From contig CAKPAA010000016.1 in assembly GCA_934132775.1 (NCBI GenBank), forward strand, positions 1-41,243: 41,243 nucleotides of DNA. Direction: 5' to 3'. The first letter of the stretch is position 1. Each line of letters begins with the position of its first letter. The notes beneath the pieces are model-generated. The model had not been told where the DNA came from. It made no database searches and saw only the letters and a list, made by a program, of their open reading frames with translations. Shown one piece after another: positions 7,748-15,535 of this stretch. The translations under genes and the position numbers were made by a program. The stretch comes from an uncultured Clostridia bacterium (lineage in GTDB: Bacteria > Bacillota > Clostridia > TANB77 > UBA1234).

Positions 7748-8605
7748 TCATCTATCATATGAAGTCTCGTTTTTCTTCCATTTGAAAGCATTTTCATCTA
7801 AACCATATTCACGATAATGTTCAACACAATAATTCATAAGCTCTGTAAATCTCATATTTTGAACATTATAGTTTTGTGCCATATCCATATATTTTTCAAA
7901 TTTCTTATCTTTAGGAATTTTAAAATCTGAAGCTCCACCTTTTTGGCTTAAAAAAACTATCCATAAAGGCATTAGTCTTTTTCTTATTTTTTCTGCATCA
8001 TAGTGTCCTTGTGAATAATTTTTATTATCTCCACCAAGTCTGCTCCTTAACTCATTGTCTATTGCAAGCTCAATCAACGAGTGACATACACCGTATTGTT
8101 CTTCAGACCATTCTTTTTCTTTTGGATATACACAATGCATTGATTCGTGCATAATATACGTAGCATCATAACTAATGTCTTTTCTTCCAGTGGTGTGCCC
8201 CCAAAAAATTTCATCTTTCATATCATTAGTTCCAGTATTAAATCGTGGATTAACTATATTTACTAAAATTTTCTTTTCATCCATAAATCCTAACATACTT
8301 GTGCAATAATCACTTATAATTGGTTCAAGTTTTTTCCATTTTTTAGCTACTTCATCTCTATATTTTAATGTTTCTTCATATAAAGATTCAAAGACATCAC
8401 TTTCTAATATTGGTAAAAGATCACTCATTAACTTGTTATCTTCTAGCAACTCCTTATATATGCTAGGAGCATTAGTAAAAACTCTAGCAGCCTTAATAAC
8501 TTTAGAAAATCTAGCATCTCCATCGAATGGTACAAATTTCATCTTTCTAATAACAGATAATAATAATACCATCTTATTTACTCTAAAAGCTTCTATATTT
8601 ATCAT
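7748..8605 (-). CDS. Putative HExxH metalloprotein (zincin-like)
   Basis: Product of 285 residues, soluble, no signal peptide. A zincin-type motif HESMH (in YIMHESMHCVYP, about residue 153) is followed by an acidic helix LIELAIDNELRSRLGG that could supply the third ligand. The arrangement resembles predicted VWA-associated metallopeptidases (DUF2201-like), but I cannot match the family with confidence. The start ATG at 8605 has AGGA about ten bases upstream. It stands alone between uvrB and a stretch of gene remnants. Peptidase activity is inferred only from the motif. Confidence 0.6.
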   Translation of the reverse strand: MINIEAFRVNKMVLLLSVIRKMKFVPFDGDARFSKVIKAARVFTNAPSIYKELLEDNKLMSDLLPILESDVFESLYEETLKYRDEVAKKWKKLEPIISDYCTSMLGFMDEKKILVNIVNPRFNTGTNDMKDEIFWGHTTGRKDISYDATYIMHESMHCVYPKEKEWSEEQYGVCHSLIELAIDNELRSRLGGDNKNYSQGHYDAEKIRKRLMPLWIVFLSQKGGASDFKIPKDKKFEKYMDMAQNYNVQNMRFTELMNYCVEHYREYGLDENAFKWKKNETSYDR

Positions 8606-8951
8606 ATCATATCCTATCCCCTAATATACCAAACCTAGATCTTAATAAAATTTTTAGTTATCATTTTATTTCTCCAAATCATTTTAACGTAATAAAGTCT
8701 AGCTTTTACTCTTGAACAAATGAATTTGTGATTTTTATTTACTGACTAACGGTAAGTTCTTTTATCTTGTGTATTTTAACACTTTTTAGATATAAAAACA
8801 AGAGAAGCTATAAAACTCCTCTTTCATACCATTTACTTTTTGGTGTATATACACATTTTTGTTATTAGTATAGTTTGTATTTTAAAAGATATTCTGCAAC
8901 ATTTAATTAAAATTCAATTTTAAAAGTATATTCATTTTTCTCTTATTTCTA
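8606..8951. other. Gene-free stretch
   Basis: No convincing coding frame, RNA gene or strong terminator seen. AAGAG/CTCTT arms near 8802-8825 form only a weak stem. It probably contains the promoter of the minus-strand HExxH gene. Confidence 0.5.
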
Positions 8952-9086
8952 TCAATTAAATTGCATTTCAACTAAGTTTGGATTTTCTGAACTTCCAACA
9001 ACAGGAGTATTTTTGCTTGATTCTTTAATTTTTTCCATTTCATCCATTGTTAATTTAAAATCAAATATATTTATATTTTCAGACTG
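8952..9086 (-). pseudogene. C-terminal remnant of an aldo/keto reductase
   Basis: The minus strand from a TAA at 9087-9089 to TGA at 8952 reads QSENINIFDFKLTMDEMEKI and on to NTPVVGSSENPNLVE. The pattern NIFDF-L-DEEM-KI followed by a NTP-G---NP-LV tail is the C-terminal end of NADPH-dependent aldo/keto reductases of the 2,5-diketogluconate reductase type. The catalytic barrel is absent, so this is a fragment of about 45 residues left by deletion. Confidence 0.6.
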
Positions 9087-9133
9087 TTAGCAGAAATACT
9101 TTGTCAACAGTCTGTGTAATTACTAAGTTGTAA

Positions 9134-9721
9134 TTATTGATATTTTCTTTTTAATTCGTGTTGTATTTCTTCGTCACATTTAATTTGTTCTTTTAAATTC
9201 CATTTTCCAATATTTTTTCCATCCTTTATAAACATAGAGCCTAATTGATGAAAGTAAAATTCAATATTTCTTTCATGAGCCTCTTTATATAAACTTTCAA
9301 CTCAGTCATAATATATTGGTTTAATATCTTTTGCTGGATCCATTTCTCCACCTACATTAACGCATTTTATTATCTAAATACTTACTTAATGTTATTGGTC
9401 CGATTAAAGGAGAACAAAATACTTCTCTATGTCTAACTGGTGCTTCTAAAAAATGTTTCAGTCCAATATCAGCCATCTCTTGATTTTCTATTGAGATACT
9501 TATATGAACATTTTCCAACCATCTCCCCAATCATTTGAAACACATTGTTTTATTCTTTCTGGTCTTTTAGTTGTTAATACAAAAATGCAATCGTTTTTTC
9601 TTCTCATAAAATCCCAACAACCAGTTTTCCATTCATCTCGATAAATTACTATTTTTCCAATTACTAAATTATAATTCATTGCCATCCTAAATAAAGCTAA
9701 TTTGCTCATTTTCATCAACAA
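9134..9721 (-). pseudogene. Degenerate DUF5131 (phage Gp37/Gp68-like) gene
   Basis: The first part reads EWKTGCWDFMRRKNDCIFVL, TTKRPERI and NDWGDGW, which match DUF5131 proteins. Downstream, in changing frames, come DIGLKHFLEAPVRHREVFC, SPLIGPITLSKYLDNKM, then GGEMDPAKDIKPIYYD, then a TGA where the family has Trp, then VESLYKEAHERNIEFYFHQLG and a tail ending at 9134. At least two frame changes and the nonsense codon show it is dead. The N-terminal part with the family's Cys cluster is missing; instead the frame starts inside the 3' end of the DUF1848 gene (overlap 9687-9721). DUF5131 proteins are uncharacterised and common in phages and mobile DNA. Confidence 0.65.
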
Positions 9722-10622
9722 TCCAACTTTTCTGCTTAGCTTCTGTTATCTTATCTCCAACTTCACTGTCTCCAATTAAAAATGGAGAATTTTCACTATG
9801 TTTCTTCATATTTTCAATAACTAGCTCTTTATTAGCATTTGCATAGCAATACTTACATAAGTGTCCACAAGTGTTATAAGCTCCTATATCATTCCCCATA
9901 AGGCAATTACATTCTTGTCTTAATTTTTTTCTTTTAGGTGATTCTAACTTGCAATTTATTGATTTTTCAATAATTTCTTGGCTCATACATCCATTACATT
10001 TTAATCCATATTCTGATAAGAAAGTCTTTTCACAACAACTATGTATTACCATATCATTTTCTTTTCCTATTCTAGCAAAGTTTAAAGCTATTTGAATTTG
10101 TTCTTCTTTTGTCAGTGGTCTTAAATCCGGTGCATTTTTCTTAACTTTCTCATATAGGTCCAAAAAACTAATAGTACAATTATGAGTATACCCATTCAAT
10201 TGCCTAGCCATATTTTCAAAACATTTTATATGTTTTTCTACATTAAAATCCTTATTTACGAAAATTGGATCATATCTCCACCCAATAGAGTTTACTCCTA
10301 TATGATTTGACAATTTTTTAAAACTTTCTATTACTCTTTCTTTATTTGGTACAACTGTCTCTATGTCTTTTCCATAAGGTGTAATTGTCACAAACCAATA
10401 TTGTCTATAAACATCAAGTTCATCTAAATATTTTAGCATTGGCTCTGGATTTTTAGTGCAAAAAGCTAAACAGTCTACTACATTAGGCGACAAACTATAC
10501 TTAGTTACTTGTGATGGATAATATGGATTTCTTACTAATACAAAACCCTCTCTTATTCTATTCATCAACCACTTTGAATAAAAAGCTGGTATATCTGTTC
10601 TGCATCCTGTATTTATTATCAT
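9687..10622 (-). CDS. DUF1848 family protein
   Basis: Product of 311 residues, near the normal family length. The N-terminus MIINTGCRTDIPAFYSKW and the segment FCTKNPEPMLKYL are typical of DUF1848. The C-terminal third has a dense Cys set: HSCCEKTF, KCNGCMS, ECNCLMGNDIG and NTCGHLCKYCYAN, the last a CxxxCxxC-like cluster suggesting an iron-sulfur or zinc site. The biochemical role is unknown. The start ATG follows AAGGAGTAAATAAAA. It directly precedes the DUF5131 remnant, itself from a family with an N-terminal Cys cluster, so the two may once have worked together. Confidence 0.8.
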   Translation of the reverse strand: MIINTGCRTDIPAFYSKWLMNRIREGFVLVRNPYYPSQVTKYSLSPNVVDCLAFCTKNPEPMLKYLDELDVYRQYWFVTITPYGKDIETVVPNKERVIESFKKLSNHIGVNSIGWRYDPIFVNKDFNVEKHIKCFENMARQLNGYTHNCTISFLDLYEKVKKNAPDLRPLTKEEQIQIALNFARIGKENDMVIHSCCEKTFLSEYGLKCNGCMSQEIIEKSINCKLESPKRKKLRQECNCLMGNDIGAYNTCGHLCKYCYANANKELVIENMKKHSENSPFLIGDSEVGDKITEAKQKSWIVDENEQISFI

Positions 10623-10707
10623 TTTTATTTACTCCTTAAACGTTGTTTTATACCCATTTTTTATCATTCATATGACTTACTATTTCTATATAATTTATTT
10701 CTTCTAC

Positions 10708-10739
10708 TCCGAAAAATCAATTTTTTTACTTTTTTCGGA
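10708..10739. repeat. Hairpin in the divergent intergenic region
   Basis: TCCGAAAAA (10708-10716) pairs with TTTTTCGGA (10731-10739) around a 14-nt loop. It lies upstream of both the minus-strand DUF1848 gene and the plus-strand gene at 10958. No T-run follows either side, so a regulatory site is as likely as a terminator. The rest of 10623-10855 shows nothing else. Confidence 0.45.
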
Positions 10740-10855
10740 ATAAAATATTTTTAGTTACTCATTATTTTTCGCTCAAACATATGAGTTCACCTCTTATGCT
10801 TTATTTTTAATTTAATGTATTTTTCCCACTTTTTCAAGGAGTTAAAAAAATTCGA

Positions 10856-10884
10856 TTGACTTTTTATATACATCGTGATACATT
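10856..10884 (+). promoter_or_regulatory. Sigma-A promoter for the gene at 10958
   Basis: TTGACT at 10856, a 17-bp spacer and TACATT at 10879 preceded by TGA, giving an extended -10 element. Transcription would start near 10891, leaving a leader of about 65 nt that ends in AAAGGAG. Confidence 0.75.
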
Positions 10885-10957
10885 CTAAAAGACGTTAACA
10901 TATTATATAAGCCTTTGAAAAATTTTTAAAGAGACATAGAAAGGAGCTTGAATTCGT

Positions 10958-11419
10958 ATGAAAAATCGATATCACAAGGTTTCTGAACTTTATAAGGAAT
11001 GTCTATTCGAATTAGAGTATCTTGGATATATTTCATATCTTTTTCATATGAAATATTGTTCTTGGAATAATGAAACCAAGCAATACATTTGGGAATTTGA
11101 CGGAATTCATCCTTCACAAGAACAGCTCAAATCTTTTGGAACATTTTTAATAACTATGAGCAGTTACGATGATCGGAGCACAATAATGCTAATTGCAGAA
11201 AATAAAGTCCCGTTTTACATTACAGATAGACTCCGTGGAGTAATGGCTACTCAAGTTAGTTGGCTCTCTGATTTTTTTGAAAAATACGAAAAATTGAACC
11301 AATCTTCAAAATTATACTTGGCAGATATTCACGATAAATTGGAAAAACAGAATAAAATTATAAGTGACAAGTTGCACGAAATTGAACAATGTAAAGAATA
11401 TTTTATTAGCTTTTTCTAA
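10958..11419 (+). CDS. Uncharacterised 153-residue soluble protein
   Basis: The frame starts at ATG 10958 behind AAAGGAG (11-nt spacing) and a good promoter, so it is a real gene. The product is soluble, rich in aromatic residues, with a C-terminal amphipathic coiled stretch (YLADIHDKLEKQNKIISDKL). I do not recognise a family. It is a monocistronic plus-strand gene between minus-strand genes, and the group II intron ends eight bases after its stop codon, on the opposite strand. A short minus-strand frame inside it (10926-11117) is a shadow. Confidence 0.65.
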   Translation: MKNRYHKVSELYKECLFELEYLGYISYLFHMKYCSWNNETKQYIWEFDGIHPSQEQLKSFGTFLITMSSYDDRSTIMLIAENKVPFYITDRLRGVMATQVSWLSDFFEKYEKLNQSSKLYLADIHDKLEKQNKIISDKLHEIEQCKEYFISFF

Positions 11420-11463
11420 ATTCTAAATCGAGTAGAGGCTAGCTATTATTAAGTTTCGCCCCT

Positions 11464-11500
11464 CTCACACCACCGTACGTGCCGTTCGGCATACGGCGAT
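11464..11500 (-). ncRNA. Group II intron domain V (catalytic RNA)
   Basis: GCCGTATG...CACGTACGGT forms the short hairpin of domain V with its conserved lower stem; domain VI (about 11427-11462) follows with arms AGAGG/CCTCT. This is the catalytic core of the ribozyme. Confidence 0.8.
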
Positions 11501-11549
11501 TCAATTTATATTTCAATATGTACTTTTTGATATTGGTCTAGTAGAAATA

Positions 11550-12773
11550 CTAGACCTCTTTTCTTAGTCTTTCTATGTTGATAGCATATTTTAACCAATC
11601 AGTTTTACATACTAGTTGATAACCTTTTCGAGAGCATGCTATATTGTGGGCAATATCCTCTCTCACTCCGAGCTGTTCTAGTGCTATCTGTCTTGACTTT
11701 ATTCTTTTCCATTGTTTCCAGATAATAACTCTTATCCTTGTTCTTAGATGCTCATCTATTCTTTGAATTTCATTCTTCATATTGGCTACCTTAAAGTAGT
11801 TTACCCATCCAACAACTAACTGATTTATTTTCTTTATTCTATTGTCTAGCCTAATACTCCAGCTTCGCTTTGTTAGCTCTTTTAGCTTACGTTTTATCTT
11901 TTGATAGGATTTTAAATGTGGTTTTGGTTTCCATTTATCTTTACTTTTCCAAAAGCTAAATCCTAAGTATTTTGTCTGTGTTGGTCTGGTAACCTTACTT
12001 TTCTCTGCATTTACTTTTAGTCCTAGTTTCTTCTCAATATATTTTGTTATTGATATTAAAACTCTATTTGTTGCTTTTTCGCTTTTAACTAAAATTATGC
12101 AGTCATCTGCATATCTGACAAAGTTTAGTCCTCTTGCTTCCAACTCTTTATCTAATTCATTTAGCATTATATTGCTTAGTAATGGGCTTAAGTTCCCACC
12201 TTGTGGTGTTCCTACTTTTGTTGGTTTTAGTACTCCATTTTCCATTACTCCTGCACTTAAATATTTTCGAATTAGTGAAACTACATCTCCGTCTTTTATT
12301 GTTTTCCCTATTATTGTTATTAGTTTGTCCTGATTTACTGTGTCAAAGAATTTTTCTAAATCTATGTCTACAATCCACTCATATCCATCATTTAAATACT
12401 CTAATGCCTTTACTACTGCTTGTTCACAGCTTCTTCCCGGTCTAAATCCATAACTTGTTTCTCTAAATTGTTCTTCAAATATTGGACTTATTACTTGCAC
12501 TATTGCTTGCTGTATTATTCTGTCCATTACCGTTGGTATTCCCAGATTTCTTTTCTTGCCGTTTTCTTTTGGTATTTGCACTCTCCTTACTGGTTGTGGT
12601 TGATATTTTCTTTTTCTTATTTGATTTAGTATTCTTTCTCCATTTTCTTTGATGTAATCTGATATTTCTTCTACTGTTATTCCGTCTATTCCTGATGTTC
12701 CTTTGTTTTGATATACTCTCTTGTATGCTTTATTCATGTTGTCTCGACTCAAGATTTCCTCTAAAAGTTCCAT
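11550..12773 (-). CDS. ltrA: Group II intron reverse transcriptase/maturase
   Basis: Product of 407 residues encoded in intron domain IV. The order of RT motifs is clear: GTSGIDGITVEE (RT0/1), RRVQIPKENGKKRNLGIPT (RT2), YGFRPGRSCEQAV (RT2a), the first catalytic Asp in IVDIDLEKFFDTV (RT3), GTPQGGNLSPLLSNI (RT4), YADD in VRYADDCIIL (RT5), KTKYLGF-type motif (RT7), then domain X (WVNYFKVANMKNEI). There is no HNH endonuclease, as usual for class C. The protein helps its intron fold and splice and copies it into new DNA sites. The ATG at 12773 follows AGGAAG. It is complete and shows no damaged motif. Confidence 0.93.
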   Translation of the reverse strand: MELLEEILSRDNMNKAYKRVYQNKGTSGIDGITVEEISDYIKENGERILNQIRKRKYQPQPVRRVQIPKENGKKRNLGIPTVMDRIIQQAIVQVISPIFEEQFRETSYGFRPGRSCEQAVVKALEYLNDGYEWIVDIDLEKFFDTVNQDKLITIIGKTIKDGDVVSLIRKYLSAGVMENGVLKPTKVGTPQGGNLSPLLSNIMLNELDKELEARGLNFVRYADDCIILVKSEKATNRVLISITKYIEKKLGLKVNAEKSKVTRPTQTKYLGFSFWKSKDKWKPKPHLKSYQKIKRKLKELTKRSWSIRLDNRIKKINQLVVGWVNYFKVANMKNEIQRIDEHLRTRIRVIIWKQWKRIKSRQIALEQLGVREDIAHNIACSRKGYQLVCKTDWLKYAINIERLRKEV

Positions 12774-13310
12774 ATTCTGTTTCTTCCTTTCCTATTCTGT
12801 GAATAGATAAAACATTTATTTTGAGTAACCATCTAGGATACGCCCATACTCTTCTCATTAACACATTCTAACTTTTATCTATCTCTTAAATTTAGTAGTG
12901 AAACACTACAAATTGTTCGGTCCTTCAAAAAAATTCTACTATGACCTTTGCTGACTTCTTGTGATAAACCTTTTTCGACCGTATTTCATTCTATGTACTT
13001 CTCGTCGTTTCCTAACTATTCTACGTTCACAAGACCTCACAGGGTAAGTCGTTTAATTTTCCTCTTTTACTCGCTTAATTTACTGCATAAGATTACGCAT
13101 ATCTTTTGGGCTTTGGCTTGTTATGTAGTCTTACCCGCTTATACAGCCTTAGTATTAAGTTTTTGTTCATCGAGCCAAGATTTTGATACACACTTCCTCC
13201 ACTTCCACCTCACGATGGATAGCTTGTGCCTCTCTATGTGGTTAGCGATATGTACCCCCACTACGGATTTTCACCGATTAACTAAACGACATGCCTGTCG
13301 CACATATTAG

Positions 13311-13350
13311 AAACGACATTGCTTGGCTTTTTGCCACCGCAATGTCGTTT
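13311..13350 (-). terminator. Terminator hairpin, target of the group II intron
   Basis: AAACGACATTGC (13311-13322) pairs perfectly with GCAATGTCGTTT (13339-13350), with an inner GGC/GCC pairing. T-runs lie on both sides, so it can act in either direction. On the minus strand it follows the flavodoxin remnant, and the intron begins seven to eight bases after the stem. Confidence 0.9.
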
Positions 13351-13368
13351 TTTACTTTTCATATAAGC

Positions 13369-13605
13369 TTATTTACTATCTGTCCAATTTTTTATTTCTG
13401 TATCTGATGCACTTGAACTAAATCTATGTCCATCTTGCCAAGTACCTGAATTTGCCTCTTTTTCAAGCAATTTTCCACTTTGCCCTAACCCTGATGAAGC
13501 AGATGTGCAAAATGGAATTACTGTTTTACCATTAAAATCGTTTTCTTTTACAAATGTGTTCACTGGCCAAGCAGAAATGCCCCACCATTTTGTTAATGAA
13601 AACTC
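13369..13605 (-). pseudogene. C-terminal remnant of a flavodoxin-family protein
   Basis: The minus strand reads WWGISAWPVNTFVKENDF, then GKTVIPFCTSASSGLGQSGK and TWQDGHRFSSSASDTEIKNW. These match the second half of long-type flavodoxins, including the FMN-contacting WWG and the CTSASSGLG loop. The first half with the phosphate-binding loop is missing, and a TAA closes the frame just upstream of WWG. The DUF2442 gene now lies 15 bp upstream, so a deletion fused unrelated sequence to the fragment. Any short translation from the internal ATG at 13563 would be non-functional as a flavodoxin. Confidence 0.75.
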
Positions 13606-13620
13606 TTAATAGCTTCCTCA

Positions 13621-14052
13621 TCAATTTTTAGGTATTCCATATTTTCTTTCCATAGCACTAATTGAAATAATCCATTGCTTTCCATACTTACATACATCGA
13701 CTCCATTAACAAGCTTACCATATGCGATTGCTTTTCTAAGTGTGCTTTCATTTAATCCCCATATTAAAGTTGCACCACTTAAAGCCATTAAGCCGTCAAA
13801 TGGAGTCTTTATTGTCTTTCCATTTTCAAATAATTCGTCACAAGATATATCTATATCATCATTCCAAATTATTCCGTATCCCCCCACATCAACTTCAACA
13901 CTATAAAACAATTCAATATCCTTTAAATCATAAAACATAGAATTTGTTTTAATCAATTCTGAAACATCGTATATTTTAGTAATACCTTCTGAAAACTGAA
14001 CGGATAACTTATAATCTTTAAGTGCTGTTACATTTTTTATTTTATGAAACAT
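13621..14052 (-). CDS. DUF2442 protein with C-terminal helix-turn-helix
   Basis: Product of 143 residues. Residues 1-75 match DUF2442 (KNVTALKDYKLSVQFSEG, YDVSELI, YGIIWNDDIDISCDELFENG). Residues 90-143 look like a DNA-binding helix-turn-helix tail (WGLNESTLRKAIAYGKLVNG, GKQWIISISAMERKYG). DUF2442 proteins are often found as partners in toxin-antitoxin-like or mobile contexts; no toxin gene is adjacent here. The start has AAAGGGGGG upstream. A perfect 26-bp palindrome sits 50 bp upstream of the start, a natural candidate for an autoregulatory operator. The function is otherwise unknown. Confidence 0.75.
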   Translation of the reverse strand: MFHKIKNVTALKDYKLSVQFSEGITKIYDVSELIKTNSMFYDLKDIELFYSVEVDVGGYGIIWNDDIDISCDELFENGKTIKTPFDGLMALSGATLIWGLNESTLRKAIAYGKLVNGVDVCKYGKQWIISISAMERKYGIPKN

Positions 14053-14101
14053 AGAAATCCCCCCTTTATTCTAAGTGAACTTGTATCACACATCGCTTTA
14101 T

Positions 14102-14127
14102 ATTTTATCACTATATCGTGATAAAAT
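14102..14127. promoter_or_regulatory. Perfect palindrome between divergent genes, probable operator
   Basis: ATTTTATCAC-TATATC-GTGATAAAAT has ten matched bases on each side of a 6-bp centre. It lies between the divergent DUF2442-HTH gene and the exported-protein gene and overlaps the likely -10 region of the minus-strand gene. There is no T-run of terminator type beyond the arms. Confidence 0.6.
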
Positions 14128-14162
14128 TAATATTTTTTCTTACTAGAAGTTTAAATACCTAA

Positions 14163-14192
14163 TTGCTTAAAAGTAAAATGATATGCTATACT
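14163..14192 (+). promoter_or_regulatory. Probable extended -10 promoter for the gene at 14233
   Basis: TTGCTT at 14163-14168 and TGC-TATACT with the hexamer at 14187-14192, spaced 18 bp. The start codon lies 41 bp further on behind GGAG. Confidence 0.6.
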
Positions 14193-14232
14193 TTCATTAT
14201 AAATTATTATTAAATTTAGGAGCTGTATACAT

Positions 14233-14883
14233 ATGAAAAAAATTATAATAACCACTCTCGTAGTAATATTTTCAATTGTATTTATACAAAATTGCGTAAA
14301 TAAAAATATTAAAAGAAAAAATTCTATATACAAAGAAGATAAAACATTCTTCGAAGAGCCAATTCAAACCGCCTTTTCTGGTGATAAAGAGAAAATAGTA
14401 ATAAACGGTCAAGAAATTACAATTCAAAAACTATACAATTATGAAATCTCCGGCAAAGTAGTCAAAACTTACACATACAAAGATTACTACACTGGAAATG
14501 AAGTCTACAACACTATATCTAAAAAAGATGTTGGCATTGTTTATGGTGATTTAGTAAAAAGCGAATACTTAGATAATATAAAATTCTCTATGAATGGTGG
14601 TAGAAATTTAAGATACACATATAAATATGGTGAATGGTTATCTAAACTTGGTGGAACAGAAAAACTTATGACACTTTGCACTAATAATCATTTAATTACA
14701 GATAATTCAGATATTAGCCAATTAATAAAATACATCAATGAAGGCGATTACGTAAAAATATCTGGATATCTAGTAAATGTTTACTGGGATAATTCTTATT
14801 TAAAAACAAGTACAACACGTGACGATGATCAAAATGGAGCTTGCGAGGTAATATATGTCACTGGTGTAAAATGGTATAAGTGA
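14233..14883 (+). CDS. Exported or membrane-anchored protein of unknown function
   Basis: Product of 216 residues with a basic N-terminus and a hydrophobic stretch (IIITTLVVIFSIVFIQNC) that is a signal anchor or signal peptide; the Cys at residue 21 is not in a clear lipobox. The body carries a pattern I recall from a widespread uncharacterised family: YEISGKVV, KDVGIVYGDL, NNHLI, GDYVKISGYLVN and a C-terminal TSTTRDDD--GACEVIYVTGV. Its start at 14233 is set by GGAG ten bases upstream. It is transcribed away from the DUF2442 gene, and its stop codon abuts a REP-type repeat block. Confidence 0.7.
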   Translation: MKKIIITTLVVIFSIVFIQNCVNKNIKRKNSIYKEDKTFFEEPIQTAFSGDKEKIVINGQEITIQKLYNYEISGKVVKTYTYKDYYTGNEVYNTISKKDVGIVYGDLVKSEYLDNIKFSMNGGRNLRYTYKYGEWLSKLGGTEKLMTLCTNNHLITDNSDISQLIKYINEGDYVKISGYLVNVYWDNSYLKTSTTRDDDQNGACEVIYVTGVKWYK

Positions 14884-14894
14884 AACAGGGACGA

Positions 14895-14920
14895 AACAAA
14901 CAGGGACAGTCCTTTTTGTT
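14895..14920 (+). repeat. REP-type palindrome, copy A
   Basis: AACAAACAGGGACAGTCCTT followed by TTTGTT; imperfect hairpin with arms AACAAA-AGGG and TCCTTTTTGTT. Followed by the extension CACTCAAACAATCAGAAACT shared with copies D and E. Confidence 0.85.
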
Positions 14921-15411
14921 ACACTCAAACAATCAGAAACTGTCCTTTTAATAATGTTTTTATTTATTTTCTATTGCCCATAGTCCATGTTTATTACAAT
15001 AAGCATAAATTGTTGCACCTCTTATGTTTTTAAATTTCACTTCTGGTTTTTCATTTGGTCTTAACCTAATCCTATAGCAAATGATGTGTTTGTTTCTTGC
15101 ATGCATTTTGATATTTTTTTTAATTCATTACAAAACAACAAAGCATGCACATGATTATCCATAACACAATATGCAATTATTTCAATATCATTTTAAAAGT
15201 ATTATGCCTTAAATAATATAAATATTTGTCTTTACATATATTATCTTTAAAAATAAATTTCTTTTCATCTCCTTGCACCATGATATGACAAAAATTTGAT
15301 TCGTAATAATAACGTGGTTTTCTCATTCTTTTTTCCTTTCATTATTTCTTATTTTGCATTCGCTTTTTATAATTTTCACAAAAAGCGCCATTAGATTTTT
15401 TATATTAGATT

Positions 15412-15437
15412 AACAAAAAGAATTGTCCCTATTTGTT
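15412..15437 (-). repeat. REP-type palindrome, copy B (inverted)
   Basis: AACAAAAAGAATTGTCCCTA followed by TTTGTT; same position relative to the RAYT fragment as copy H to the RAYT at 29279-30015. Confidence 0.85.
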
Positions 15438-15474
15438 TCCCCTCTGTTTCCCCTCTGCTTCCCGTTTGTTTTTT

Positions 15475-15523
15475 AAAAAACGGGGGCAAACTATCTTTAA
15501 AGAATAGCTTTCCCCCGTTTTTT
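15475..15523. terminator. Bidirectional terminator hairpin
   Basis: AAAAAACGGGGG (15475-15486) pairs with CCCCCGTTTTTT (15512-15523), with an inner CTAT/ATAG stem. Duplicate of the terminator at 30163-30211. It would stop transcription of the minus-strand island. Confidence 0.85.
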
Positions 15524-15535
15524 ATTCTCAATATT

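Larger units (their letters stand above)
11427..13303 (-). mobile_element. Group II intron, class C, complete
   Basis: The 5' end has the consensus GTGCGAC (13303-13297). The intron encodes a reverse transcriptase and ends with a recognisable domain V (GCCGTATGCCGAACGGCACG, then TACGGT) and a domain VI ending in CTACTCGAT at 11427. The element is about 1.88 kb. Its left exon is the hairpin and T-rich tail of a terminator (13311-13350), the usual target of class C introns, which insert behind terminators rather than into genes. The RT lacks an endonuclease domain, also typical of this class. Both ends appear intact, so it may still splice and move. The 3' boundary is placed by domain VI consensus and could be off by a base or two. 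Confidence 0.88.

Noticed and set aside
10862..10884. Operator shared with the palindrome at 14102
   Set aside because: They share ATCGTGATA, but the site at 10871 lacks the inverted half, so the match is probably chance.
10926..11117. 63-codon minus-strand frame
   Set aside because: It overlaps a plus-strand gene that has a promoter and ribosome site of its own.
11550..12773. Reverse transcriptase as the partner of a DGR
   Set aside because: Its motifs, domain X and flanking domain V and intron ends identify it as a group II intron maturase, not a DGR enzyme.
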